Below, one piece after another: positions 7,415 to 15,614 of a DNA stretch of 20,895 nt (positions are counted from its first letter, which is position 1; each line of letters opens with the position of its first letter). The stretch is from contig CAKVJE010000022.1 in the NCBI GenBank assembly GCA_934754735.1, positions 1 through 20,895 on the forward strand. Reading direction: 5' to 3'. The DNA is from an uncultured Candidatus Melainabacteria bacterium (GTDB lineage Bacteria; Cyanobacteriota; Vampirovibrionia; Gastranaerophilales; Gastranaerophilaceae). The translations under genes were made by a program, and so were the position numbers. The notes under the pieces were generated by a model that was not told the DNA's origin, did not search any database, and saw only the letters and a program-made list of their open reading frames with translations.

Positions 7415-8062
7415 ATGAAAAAGATTTTTATGAGTTTGTTTATAATTTTTTCTATTACACTATGTGTGCAAGCAGGAGATGTAAATAATATTCAATATAA
7501 AAATTTAAAAAACAAAACTAATATTACATATAACGTAGAGTTAGATTCTTGGTCTACTAAAATAGATAAAAAGTCTGGCAATTATTTTACTAAAACTGCT
7601 GGAGATGGCATAAGTTCTGAATTCGTAAATCCAGATAAAACATTTGCATTTTCTACAGGTTGTTCATACGAATTTTTAAAAGACAAAGATTTTATCGGGT
7701 ATTCTGATTCAGATTTAAAATTCTACGACTTTGCGTTTATTGATGGAGAATTAACTAAAAGAGAATTAACAGAAGAGGAAGTTCAAGTATTATTTCCTGA
7801 TTTTAGAATAATTAAGATATCTGAATTTAGTCTAAATACAAATTCTTTGAAGCTAAAAAAGCACGGACTTAAGGAAAAAATTATTATACTAAACGATACA
7901 AATAAAATGTTTGATAATTATACATTTACTTCTGGTAATGCAAAATTTAATACATATTCTCTTGCAGGATTCATTGAAATTACAAAAAAAGGTATGATTC
8001 AATTTTCACACTTTGGTGAAAATACTGAAATAACACCTTGGTTTATTCTTCTTGTAAGATAA
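7415..8062 (+). CDS. Exported protein of unknown function
   Basis: This 215-residue protein begins with a clear signal peptide: MKK, a hydrophobic stretch to about residue 17, and VQA at 18-20 as a signal peptidase I site. The mature part of about 195 residues is rich in Lys, Asn, Phe and Thr and has no further membrane segment. I recognise no family or catalytic motif. ATG 7415 is supported by GAGGAG at 7402-7407 and by the strong promoter upstream. It is divergent from the Clp-FtsH chimera, and no clear terminator separates it from the dehydrogenase downstream. It is most likely periplasmic or secreted. Its base use looks more AT-rich than the housekeeping block, which could mean a recent or fast-evolving gene. 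Confidence 0.75.
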   Translation: MKKIFMSLFIIFSITLCVQAGDVNNIQYKNLKNKTNITYNVELDSWSTKIDKKSGNYFTKTAGDGISSEFVNPDKTFAFSTGCSYEFLKDKDFIGYSDSDLKFYDFAFIDGELTKRELTEEEVQVLFPDFRIIKISEFSLNTNSLKLKKHGLKEKIIILNDTNKMFDNYTFTSGNAKFNTYSLAGFIEITKKGMIQFSHFGENTEITPWFILLVR

Positions 8063-8148
8063 ATAATAAATATCGACGAACTTCATTAGTATCAAATGCT
8101 CAAAATTACCTATTTGTAGAATAGTTAATTTTTATTCATCTGAAATAC

Positions 8149-8163
8149 TATAATCAACAGGAG
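8149..8163 (+). promoter_or_regulatory. Possible -10 box and ribosome site of the dehydrogenase gene
   Basis: TATAAT at 8149-8154 is followed closely by AGGAG at 8159-8163. The best -35 at the right distance is only TTAATT (8125-8130, 18-bp spacing). If real, transcription would begin almost on the ribosome site, giving a leader of only about 10 nt. The AGGAG position also decides the start: it is 9 nt before ATG 8173 but only 3 nt before ATG 8167. Confidence 0.35.
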
Positions 8164-8172
8164 ATTATGACG

Positions 8173-9183
8173 ATGAAAATGCTAATGTTTGATTTTCGAG
8201 ATACAGAAAAAGAATTTTTTGAAAACAACGAACTTGTTGATTTTGATATTAGTTTCATAGACGCGCCACTTAATGAAGATTATAAATTGAGTGAAGAACA
8301 AGCTATAGAAACAGATATTATTAGTGTATTCAGGAGCTCAAATCTTACAAGTAAAGTTCTTAGAAAATTTAAAAATCTACGGATAATCGCAACTCGTTCA
8401 TACGGCTATGGCCACATTGATTTAGATTATTGTATAGAACATAATATTGCAGTTCTTAATGTAGAGCAGTATGGTGAAAAAGCCGTAGCACAATATGCAA
8501 TTGCTTTAATAATTGTTCTTGTCAGAAATATGCTTCCTGCAATTTTAGATATGAAAGCTCATATAATTAATTATAAAAATTATGAAGGAAAAACGTTAAA
8601 TAATTTGACACTTGGAATAATCGGTTGTGGAGAAATTGGAACTGCAGTTGCAAAAATTGCAAATTTTTTTGGAATGAATGTGCTTATACATTCCTATATG
8701 CAAAATCCTGAATTAGATGCTTCTTGTAAATTTGTAACTTTTGATGAGCTTTTAGAAAACTCTGATATAATTTCATTACATCTTGTTTATACAGGGGATA
8801 ACTATCATTTGATTGGTGCTAAAGAATTTGATAAAATGAAAGATGGTGTTTTTTTTGTTAATACTGCTAGAGGTGAACTTTTGGATATAAAAGCTTTATA
8901 CGATAATTTGGTAAGTGGAAAAGTTAAAGCAGCAGCGCTTGATGTGCTAGAATGTGAATTTTTAAGCACACATCCAGGGGCTTTAACAGATGTAATAGAA
9001 GACTCGGAGTCTCATTGTATAGAAACTGCACTTGTAACTCAAAAGCTTTTTCAAATGGGCAATGTAATAATAACTCCACATATTGCATATAATACAAACG
9101 AAACTGTCAATTTTCTTTTAAATAGTACTTTTAATAATATCCGCGATTATTTAAAAGGTCTTAATTCAAATAGAGTATGTTAA
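8173..9183 (+). CDS. D-lactate / D-2-hydroxyacid dehydrogenase, NAD(P)-dependent
   Basis: This 336-residue cytoplasmic enzyme is of the D-2-hydroxyacid dehydrogenase family, which reversibly reduces 2-keto acids such as pyruvate to D-hydroxy acids. The nucleotide-binding loop is GCGEIG (151-156). The catalytic residues are all present: R233 in NTARGELLD, E260 in ALDVLE and H303 in ITPHIAYNT. The overall pattern is closest to the D-lactate dehydrogenase/VanH branch. There are no van ligase genes alongside, so a fermentative D-lactate role is more likely than glycopeptide resistance. The acidic residue that usually ends the second strand of the fold and favours NAD is not evident: the strand reads VLIHSYMQN. 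Cofactor choice is therefore open. ATG 8173 is preferred over ATG 8167 on ribosome-site spacing. A bidirectional terminator follows the stop at once. Confidence 0.88.
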   Translation: MKMLMFDFRDTEKEFFENNELVDFDISFIDAPLNEDYKLSEEQAIETDIISVFRSSNLTSKVLRKFKNLRIIATRSYGYGHIDLDYCIEHNIAVLNVEQYGEKAVAQYAIALIIVLVRNMLPAILDMKAHIINYKNYEGKTLNNLTLGIIGCGEIGTAVAKIANFFGMNVLIHSYMQNPELDASCKFVTFDELLENSDIISLHLVYTGDNYHLIGAKEFDKMKDGVFFVNTARGELLDIKALYDNLVSGKVKAAALDVLECEFLSTHPGALTDVIEDSESHCIETALVTQKLFQMGNVIITPHIAYNTNETVNFLLNSTFNNIRDYLKGLNSNRVC

Positions 9184-9184
9184 C

Positions 9185-9223
9185 AAAAAAATCCTAAAAC
9201 CATTTTAGGTTTTAAGATTTTTT
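9185..9223. terminator. Bidirectional intrinsic terminator
   Basis: TAAAACC (9195-9201) pairs with GGTTTTA (9208-9214) around a 6-nt loop. After one mismatch the stem extends outward through ATC/GAT and an A run against a T run (9185-9191 with 9218-9223). The A tract on the left and T tract on the right make it work in both directions. It lies between the converging dehydrogenase and glucokinase genes, as expected. Confidence 0.85.
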
Positions 9224-9242
9224 CGTTATAATTTTTAATCAA

Positions 9243-10187
9243 TTATGATTTTATTAATAAACTTGCACCGATAACACCTGCAGTATTACCTAATTGAGCC
9301 GGTACGATTTTAACTTCTTTTTGAATTGCCATTGCACGTTTTGCAATTGTTTCTCGGATTGGGTCAAGCAAAATGTCACCGGCGTCAGCAACGCCACCAC
9401 CAATGATAATTTTTTCAGGGTTAAGTAAATTAACAACGCTTGTTAAGCCCATACCGATGTATTCGCCCATGATTCTAAAGATTTCTTTTGCAACAGGATC
9501 GCCTTCTTTAGCTGCAACAGCTACAACATAAGGCGTGATATCAGGGTTAGCAAGTTCTCTATACTTAGTAGACTTTCCGCCTCTAATATATTCTTCTGCC
9601 ATAGCAACAATACTTGGACCAGATGCGTAAGCTTCTAAACAACCTCTATCGCCACATCCACAAAGTGGGCCACCTTGCATATTTAATTTAATATGACCTA
9701 GTTCGCCTGCGGCATTGTTTGCGCCACGAACAAGTTTGCCGTTAATTACAAGACCGGAACCGATACCTGTTCCAACTGTAATACAGACTAAGTTTTCACA
9801 GCCAACACCGGCACCGTAGTTCAATTCACCTAATGCTGCTGTTCTAACATCGTTATCAACACGAGTTGGAATACCAAATTCTTTTTCCATGATATCTGCA
9901 ATTGGAACATTTACCCAACCTGGGATGTTTGGAGCAAGTCTTACGATACCTTTTTTGCAATCAATTTGTCCAGGAAAACCAAAACCGATAGCTTCAACAT
10001 CAGTTGCTTTAAGTTTTGTTTCTTTTAACAAATCTCGGATTGCATCTTTCATGCTGTTAATTGTATATTCGTAACCCATTTCTGCACGAGTTGGGATAGA
10101 ATTAGAGTAAATAATTTTACCTTTGTCGCTTACAAGCGCAATTTTAACGTTAGTTCCGCCAACGTCAACACCTATTCTTTGTGCCAT
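9243..10187 (-). CDS. glcK: ROK-family glucokinase
   Basis: This 314-residue cytoplasmic kinase phosphorylates glucose with ATP at the entry of glycolysis. The N-terminal phosphate-binding loop is DVGGTN (8-13). The catalytic aspartate is D113 in DNDVRTAALGE. The ROK zinc site is complete: H165 in GELGH, then C176, C178 and C183 in CGCGDRGC. Length and motif spacing are normal for GlcK-type glucokinases, although ROK members acting on other sugars (N-acetylmannosamine, fructose) share most of these motifs. ATG 10187 has AAGGAGA just upstream. It follows the FlhA-like gene by 75 bp on the same strand and has a candidate promoter of its own in that gap, so it may be transcribed both ways. Confidence 0.93.
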   Translation of the reverse strand: MAQRIGVDVGGTNVKIALVSDKGKIIYSNSIPTRAEMGYEYTINSMKDAIRDLLKETKLKATDVEAIGFGFPGQIDCKKGIVRLAPNIPGWVNVPIADIMEKEFGIPTRVDNDVRTAALGELNYGAGVGCENLVCITVGTGIGSGLVINGKLVRGANNAAGELGHIKLNMQGGPLCGCGDRGCLEAYASGPSIVAMAEEYIRGGKSTKYRELANPDITPYVVAVAAKEGDPVAKEIFRIMGEYIGMGLTSVVNLLNPEKIIIGGGVADAGDILLDPIRETIAKRAMAIQKEVKIVPAQLGNTAGVIGASLLIKS

Positions 10188-10214
10188 TTATAAATCTCCT
10201 TCTTTTGCTTTTTA

Positions 10215-10223
10215 ATTGTAGCA
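10215..10223 (-). promoter_or_regulatory. Extended -10 element upstream of glcK
   Basis: On the minus strand TGC is followed directly by TACAAT (10220 down to 10215), an extended -10 box about 28 nt before the glcK start. The -35 position is poor (TTAATT around 10243-10238), which is common when the -10 is extended. Confidence 0.45.
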
Positions 10224-10262
10224 TAAAGATGGAAAAGAATTAAGTGGATAAGACTTTTGTAA

Positions 10263-11729
10263 TTAAATCTTACCTACAAATTTAATATTATAATCGCTTA
10301 CAAGTTCTTCGTGCGCTAAAACGGTTATATTTCTAACAAATTCTGCTAAAATTACAAAAACCATGTGTCTGATATCCATTGGAACAACCAAAATCGGATT
10401 TGTAATCTTTTTAGCTTTAGCAAATTTTGCGATTTTATCAACAATTTCTTGAACTTGATCAGCTTCAATTCTCACAATAGCTTCGTCTTCATCCTCTTTG
10501 AAGAAAGAATAAATTTTGTCTAAAGTTTCATCAGAAAATTCAATAACTTTCAGTTCGTTATTTTCTGCTAAATCTTTTACGATATGTTTAGACAAAGCTA
10601 ATCTGACTTTATCTAACAAATCTTCTTTTGTAGGTTCATTAGCATAATCATTGATTTTTTCAAAAATATAAACGATATTTTTAACAGAAACTCGTTCTCT
10701 AATCAAACAAGTTAATAAGTATTTCAAATCAGATGCCGTAATGAAATCCGGAATAATATTATCAACAAGGAAAGAATTTGTTTCTATAACTTTTTCAACA
10801 TATTTGTTTATATCATTATAGTCCATAATATCCGAAACTTCGCGTACAGCAATGTATTTAATTGCTTCACCTATGTATTCGGCCGGACTCATTCCTTTAA
10901 TCCAAAAATCTTTAACCTTGTCTTTTTGAATCCAAACAAGTTTTTTGCCTGTAATTTCATCAATAAGTTGATAATCATCATCCGTAAGTTTATAACCTTT
11001 TAAATCGTCTTTGTAAAAAGCCAAAAACTCAGGGAAAACTACAGAGCGAAAAACTTCGATGTCATGAATTTTAATATTAAATTCATTTTGCATAAGTTCA
11101 TCGCTATTATGAAAATGAATATGCGGAATTACATAACCTAAGTTTTCAGTCAATTCTTGACGAACTTTAACTGTTTCTGCAAGCAAATTATCGTTTTCTT
11201 CCATAGAAATTACATCTAAAATTTCTTCAGAAAGATTGATAACAAATTTTTCTTCCTTAATTTCAGAATACATAGTTTCGGGAGAAATTTCATTTACAAG
11301 TGCTTGTTTCAAAGCCTCAAGTTGTTTAAGTTCATCTGACATTTGATTGTTTAACTGATTTTTTTCATCAGGAGAAAGATTATCACTTTCTAATTGTGAT
11401 TTAATTTTCTTGATACGTTCTTTTTGATTAGAAATTTTTAATTGGATTTCTTTACAAGATGCATAAGGACTTGAAGGCGCTGCAAGCATTTTTTCCATAC
11501 GATATTTGAAACTTGTAATGTTTACAATATCGTCTAAATCTGTCGTATCTTCCTCTTGTTTTTCGCGCATAAAAATGCAATTAAAATCGTACGAAGTTTC
11601 TGTCTCAACTTCGTGCATTGTATATAAATCCCAACCTGCATCAGACATTTCATTTAATAAATCTTCCAAAGCTTGCTTGTCGTCAGTAGGTACAGATTTA
11701 ATAACGTATTGCATTTTTTTGTTAAACAT
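10263..11729 (-). CDS. Soluble FlhA/SctV cytoplasmic-domain protein with DUF4177-like N-terminus
   Basis: This 488-residue protein has no membrane segment. Residues 6-56 resemble the small DUF4177 fold (MQYVIKSV, then AGWDLYTMHE, then CIFMRE). A charged, probably coiled-coil stretch covers about 93-150. From about 160 to the end it follows the cytoplasmic domain of the FlhA/SctV type III export gate: NEFNIKIHDIEVFRS (215-229), SPAEYIGEAIKYIA (281-294), LKYLLTCLIRERVSVKNI (335-352), KVRLALSKHIV (374-384) and the terminal VLAHEELVSDYNIKFVGKI (470-488). The eight-helix channel half is absent. ATG 11729 fits GAGGA with 5-nt spacing; in-frame starts at 11732 (ATG) and 11753 (TTG) are alternatives. 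It overlaps the end of deoA by 8 bp. No other flagellar or type III secretion gene is in the window, so it may be a repurposed docking platform. Confidence 0.82.
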   Translation of the reverse strand: MFNKKMQYVIKSVPTDDKQALEDLLNEMSDAGWDLYTMHEVETETSYDFNCIFMREKQEEDTTDLDDIVNITSFKYRMEKMLAAPSSPYASCKEIQLKISNQKERIKKIKSQLESDNLSPDEKNQLNNQMSDELKQLEALKQALVNEISPETMYSEIKEEKFVINLSEEILDVISMEENDNLLAETVKVRQELTENLGYVIPHIHFHNSDELMQNEFNIKIHDIEVFRSVVFPEFLAFYKDDLKGYKLTDDDYQLIDEITGKKLVWIQKDKVKDFWIKGMSPAEYIGEAIKYIAVREVSDIMDYNDINKYVEKVIETNSFLVDNIIPDFITASDLKYLLTCLIRERVSVKNIVYIFEKINDYANEPTKEDLLDKVRLALSKHIVKDLAENNELKVIEFSDETLDKIYSFFKEDEDEAIVRIEADQVQEIVDKIAKFAKAKKITNPILVVPMDIRHMVFVILAEFVRNITVLAHEELVSDYNIKFVGKI

Positions 11730-13053
11730 CATTATCCTCGTCTTTTGTTCCAATTACACTATAAACTAAATTTACATGAGAAGGCTTACTCTCATTTATT
11801 GAAAATGCTTCGTCACAGAATTTTTGTGCAATTTTAGTTTTTTCTTCGTCATTAGAATATATTGTGTAAAGATTTTCACCTTTTTTAACATATTCACCGC
11901 TTTTTTTGTTCAGATAAATTCCTACACTCAAATCTATCGGTCTTGAATGATTCTCTCTATTTGCGCCTAAAGCTTTTAGTGCCTGAGCTATATTAAATGC
12001 ATTTATATTTTGAACATATCCGCTTTTTTTAGATTCACATTCAATTTTAAATGCCGGAAGTTCAAATTTATCATAATTTTCCAATATAGAAGTATCTCCT
12101 CCTTGGGCAATAATGATTTCACGAAATTTATCAAGCGCTTTGCCTGAATGAACTAATTCACGTAAATATTTTTCTGCTTCTTGTCTATTTGCGTACATAT
12201 CTAAGAAAACAAGCGCAGAAGAAGCAAAATAATAAGTAAGTTCAGCTAAATCTCCTGTTTCAATATGACCTTTCAAAAATTCAATCGCTTCAATTACTTC
12301 TAAAGAATTACCAATAGCACGTCCTAAAGGTTCTTCCATAGATGTTACAACCGCAATAATAGATTTATTGAGTTTTTTCCCTATTTTGACCATCATTTTT
12401 GACAAATGAACAGCTTCTTCCGGAGTTTTCATAAACGCGCCGGCACCATATTTTACATCTAATATCAAATTATTAGCGCCGGAAGCAATTTTTTTAGAAA
12501 TAATAGAAGATGCTATTAAAGCATCGCTATCTGCTGTACCTGTTAAATTTCTAAGCGCTAGCAATTTCTTATCAGCAGGAGCTAAATCTTCTGCTTGAGA
12601 AGCGATAACGCCATTGATTTCTTTTACTTGATTTACAATATTTTCAACGCTTAAATCAGTTTTAAAGTATGGTATTGATTCTAACTTATCTACAGTTCCT
12701 GCAACATAACCCAAGCCTCTATCAGCAAGTTTTGCCATTGGAACTCCAGCAGTAGCCAGTAACGGAATCAAAGTAATTGTAACATTATCACCAACTCCGC
12801 CGGTTGAATGTTTATCAACAATCAAATTAGAAAGCTCACCAAAATCCACTCGTTGTCCGGATTCTGCAAGAGCTTCTGTAAGATATGCAGTTTCAGCCTC
12901 GTTTAACCCTTTAAAATATACTGCCATCAACCAAGACGCGATTTGCGCCTCATGTGTAATTTCAGCATCTAAAGATTTTACAATAAAACGAAGTTCTTCT
13001 TTGGTATGAACTTTTCCATGCTTCTTTTTTTCGATTAAATCGATTAAGTCCAT
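11722..13053 (-). CDS. deoA: Pyrimidine-nucleoside (thymidine) phosphorylase
   Basis: This 443-residue enzyme splits thymidine or uridine with phosphate into base and (deoxy)ribose-1-phosphate in nucleoside salvage. The phosphate-binding motif KHSTGGVGD is at 81-89. Residues aligned with the E. coli active site are kept: H82 (H85 there), R168 (R171), S183 (S186) and K187 (K190). The family signature that normally reads SGRGLGHTGGT is altered to ADRGLGYVAGT (110-120), losing the serine that contacts phosphate in E. coli, so activity or specificity may differ. Length is typical. Its ATG shares one base with the skp stop codon (TAATG), and its own stop overlaps the FlhA-like start, so all three are probably translated in series from one message. 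Confidence 0.93.
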   Translation of the reverse strand: MDLIDLIEKKKHGKVHTKEELRFIVKSLDAEITHEAQIASWLMAVYFKGLNEAETAYLTEALAESGQRVDFGELSNLIVDKHSTGGVGDNVTITLIPLLATAGVPMAKLADRGLGYVAGTVDKLESIPYFKTDLSVENIVNQVKEINGVIASQAEDLAPADKKLLALRNLTGTADSDALIASSIISKKIASGANNLILDVKYGAGAFMKTPEEAVHLSKMMVKIGKKLNKSIIAVVTSMEEPLGRAIGNSLEVIEAIEFLKGHIETGDLAELTYYFASSALVFLDMYANRQEAEKYLRELVHSGKALDKFREIIIAQGGDTSILENYDKFELPAFKIECESKKSGYVQNINAFNIAQALKALGANRENHSRPIDLSVGIYLNKKSGEYVKKGENLYTIYSNDEEKTKIAQKFCDEAFSINESKPSHVNLVYSVIGTKDEDNDV

Positions 13054-13502
13054 TATTTTTTAGCACCTTTTAATTTTGTAATTACGCTATCAGAAATATC
13101 AACACCACCGACAAAAACGCCTCTTACATCCATAATAGCATCTAACTTTTGTTCAACCATTACAGCTTTTGCAGCTTCTTTTATTTTAGTAAACACTTCT
13201 TGTTCTCTTTTATTTTTAAGAGTTACATAAGCATTTTCTTTAGCTTTAAATTCTGCTGCTGTTTTTTCTTCAAAAGTTTGTTTTTTTAATGGAGTATCTA
13301 ATGCTTTGTATTCTTTTTCTTTATCAACCAAAAATTGTTGCATTTCTAAACCTTTTGCATCAACTTCTTTTGTTACTTGTTTTGCATAATCGTAATTATC
13401 AATTACTTTCGCATAATCAATATATCCAACTCCGCCAGCGTTAGCTACGCCTGTAAACGCCATAATAGCTAATGCTACAAGACCTAACTTTAAATTCTTC
13501 AT
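13053..13502 (-). CDS. skp: Skp/OmpH-family periplasmic chaperone
   Basis: This 149-residue exported protein carries unfolded outer-membrane proteins across the periplasm to the BAM complex. The signal peptide runs MKNLKLGL to ANA at 20-22. The mature part starts with the family's typical GVGYIDYAKVI strand, continues as a long Lys/Glu-rich helical hairpin (about 40-120) and ends in a short strand region. ATG 13502 is chosen because AAGGAGG (13515-13509) stands 6 nt before it; an in-frame start at 13532 lies upstream of that site and would spoil the signal peptide. It lies 66 bp downstream of bamA, the usual partner arrangement, and is coupled to deoA by a one-base stop/start overlap. Confidence 0.88.
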   Translation of the reverse strand: MKNLKLGLVALAIMAFTGVANAGGVGYIDYAKVIDNYDYAKQVTKEVDAKGLEMQQFLVDKEKEYKALDTPLKKQTFEEKTAAEFKAKENAYVTLKNKREQEVFTKIKEAAKAVMVEQKLDAIMDVRGVFVGGVDISDSVITKLKGAKK

Positions 13503-13523
13503 ACAAAACCTCCTTGTACCTAT

Positions 13524-13529
13524 ATTATA
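13524..13529 (-). promoter_or_regulatory. -10 box of a possible skp promoter
   Basis: A perfect TATAAT lies on the minus strand at 13529-13524, about 22 nt before the skp start. A second TATAAT sits at 13560-13555, just past the bamA stop codon. Neither has a recognisable -35 box at the right distance, so support is weak. They suggest that the skp-deoA-flhA-like set can be transcribed separately from bamA. Confidence 0.35.
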
Positions 13530-13568
13530 CACTATTTTTATTAATTTTTACTACATTATAACAGATGT

Positions 13569-15509
13569 TTAGTACATCATGTCGCCTACACCAAACGTAA
13601 AGTATCCATGTGGAGAACCGTTTGGACCAGGATTTGTAATTGGGAAACCATAATCAACTGATAATGGACCAATACCCGGCATATTTATCTTCAAACCAAA
13701 ACCAGCTGTAATTGCTTGAAGAGGTCTGTCATATAATGTACTTGATATTGTAGGATTAAATACACGACCGGCATCAACCCAGAAGGTTAATCTCAAATTT
13801 TGCAAGAAATTAACTTTTAATCTATCGACAAATGGTATTGGAGTTGCTAATTCAGCAGAACCCATTATGAATGATGTACCGGTACCAACACCGTTTACTT
13901 TATAACCTCTAACTGTATATGGGCCACCTAAGCGATAAGCCATAACTTCAGGCATTTGCGAACCATGAACTTTCAAACCTGCACGTCCTGTAAACGTCAA
14001 AGAAGATTTTTTTGCAATTGGAATAAATCGTTTTGCCATACCTGTTAAACGTCCGTTTGTCTTAGCAAAACCATCTAAACCGAACGCTTCTTCAAATCTA
14101 ACAGAAGCTAAAGCCCCATGGCGAGGATTTATTGCAGAATCTCTTGAATCGTAAGCTAACCCCGGAGCCAATCTTAGGAATAACCCACCTTCTAATTGTT
14201 TTGCACGATCTGCAATATTCAAATTGTGTAATTTATATAAATTATTAACATTATTTACATCACCTTCACTCAAGTGAATGTATTCAACACCGGTTGTAAA
14301 TGTTGATGATAAATTTCTGTTATAACGCAAACGATGTGCAACAGTACCTTCGATACCAATTCGACGTTCAATTGCAAGAGGTACTTGATAACTACCCAAA
14401 TCTCTAAAATAAATCTTGCTCATCAAAGAGTTATCAGCATTCAAGAAATGAGGTTCAAAGAAACTTAATTCGGCTTGATAGTTCATGTGACTCTTAATTG
14501 AAGAGTCGCTCATCAAAATACCGGAACCAACCATGCCGGATAATGAAACTCTTTGGTTCATACCTCGGAAATTATTATCTGAAATAGCAACAGAACCAAA
14601 AGCACCGGTAGCAGAATCCAAACCGCCACCAATAGAAACAGATGCCGTTCTTTGTTCTTTCAACTCAATTGTTACATCAAATTTATCAGGATCATCTTCT
14701 GAAACTTCAATTGTACGATTAACATCCTTAAACGCTTGAGTTGAATACAATCTTACTAAATCTTGTTTTACTTGATTTTCATTATAAACAGTTCCGGGTT
14801 CAGTCATGATATTACGTTCGATAACGTATTCTTTCGTTTTTTCATTACCGGTAATCATAATTTTGTTGATTTTACCTTCCGTAATACTTAAATTAAGTGT
14901 TCCATCCGGATCATCATAGATAGAATCGATTTTTGAAAGAATGTAACCTTTTGAATAATAACATTGATTGATTTGTTCCATTGCTTGGTTAATTGCTGTG
15001 ATATTCTGAGGTTTACCCTTAAGTGGAAGTAAATACTGCATGATTTCATCACCTGAAACCACAGTGTTACCTTCAATTGTAAAGTCTGTTACCGGAATAT
15101 TTTCTTCTAAAATAATTTTTAAAGATATTGTGCCGTTAGGATTTTTTACAGGAATTGCTTTCATTTTTTCGGTAAAATAACCTAACCTGTATATAGTCTT
15201 CAAATCCTGTTGCATAAGGTCTTTGTCATACAAATCACCCTTTTGCAATGACATTTTTGATAAAATATATTCCGGTCTAATGATATTAGAACCTAAGATT
15301 TCAATATCATTAATATATGCTGTGTTACTGTCGTAGGTTGACTCTCCAATATAATCTAATTCTTGCTGTTCAGCAGCATTTTCTTGTTTGTAAGCGTCAA
15401 CCGTAGCTTTGTCTACACCTTTAGAGTAGGCAAAATTTGGCGTCAAAATTGCGCCTAAAACCAATGTAGTTATTAATAAATTTTTATATAAAACGGACAA
15501 CTTAGTCAA
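13569..15509 (-). CDS. bamA: BamA / Omp85 outer-membrane assembly protein
   Basis: This 646-residue outer-membrane protein inserts beta-barrel proteins. A signal peptide covers about 1-29 (hydrophobic 10-22, FAYS near 26-29). Three POTRA domains follow, at about 65-137, 140-213 and 215-286, and then a 16-strand-type barrel from about 288 to the terminal tyrosine. The conserved VRGY loop motif is at 533-536 after LGGPYT. Three POTRAs, not five as in E. coli, matches cyanobacterial Omp85 and supports that affinity. The start is TTG at 15509, with GGAG 7 nt upstream; no ATG nearby would keep the signal peptide. skp follows on the same strand. A TATGAT/GATAAT sequence at 15534-15542 may be its -10 box. 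Confidence 0.94.
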   Translation of the reverse strand: MTKLSVLYKNLLITTLVLGAILTPNFAYSKGVDKATVDAYKQENAAEQQELDYIGESTYDSNTAYINDIEILGSNIIRPEYILSKMSLQKGDLYDKDLMQQDLKTIYRLGYFTEKMKAIPVKNPNGTISLKIILEENIPVTDFTIEGNTVVSGDEIMQYLLPLKGKPQNITAINQAMEQINQCYYSKGYILSKIDSIYDDPDGTLNLSITEGKINKIMITGNEKTKEYVIERNIMTEPGTVYNENQVKQDLVRLYSTQAFKDVNRTIEVSEDDPDKFDVTIELKEQRTASVSIGGGLDSATGAFGSVAISDNNFRGMNQRVSLSGMVGSGILMSDSSIKSHMNYQAELSFFEPHFLNADNSLMSKIYFRDLGSYQVPLAIERRIGIEGTVAHRLRYNRNLSSTFTTGVEYIHLSEGDVNNVNNLYKLHNLNIADRAKQLEGGLFLRLAPGLAYDSRDSAINPRHGALASVRFEEAFGLDGFAKTNGRLTGMAKRFIPIAKKSSLTFTGRAGLKVHGSQMPEVMAYRLGGPYTVRGYKVNGVGTGTSFIMGSAELATPIPFVDRLKVNFLQNLRLTFWVDAGRVFNPTISSTLYDRPLQAITAGFGLKINMPGIGPLSVDYGFPITNPGPNGSPHGYFTFGVGDMMY

Positions 15510-15614
15510 CTATCCACTCCACAGCAATGTAATATTATCATACCACAAATATCGGAATTAAAAAAACATGGAATGTTACATTTCTTTAAGCGAATATTTA
15601 GTGCTCTAACGTTT

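Noticed and set aside
8173..9183. VanH of a glycopeptide-resistance cluster
   Set aside because: No D-Ala-D-Lac ligase or VanX-type gene is next to it, so the general dehydrogenase call is safer.
13503..13519. Ribosome-site hairpin before skp (TACAA and TTGTA flanking GGAGG)
   Set aside because: A 5-bp AT-rich stem is likely chance and would leave the site exposed in the loop.
15566..15582. Terminator after speB (small hairpin with a T7 run on the minus strand)
   Set aside because: The inverted repeat allows only about 5 bp with a workable loop, too weak to call.
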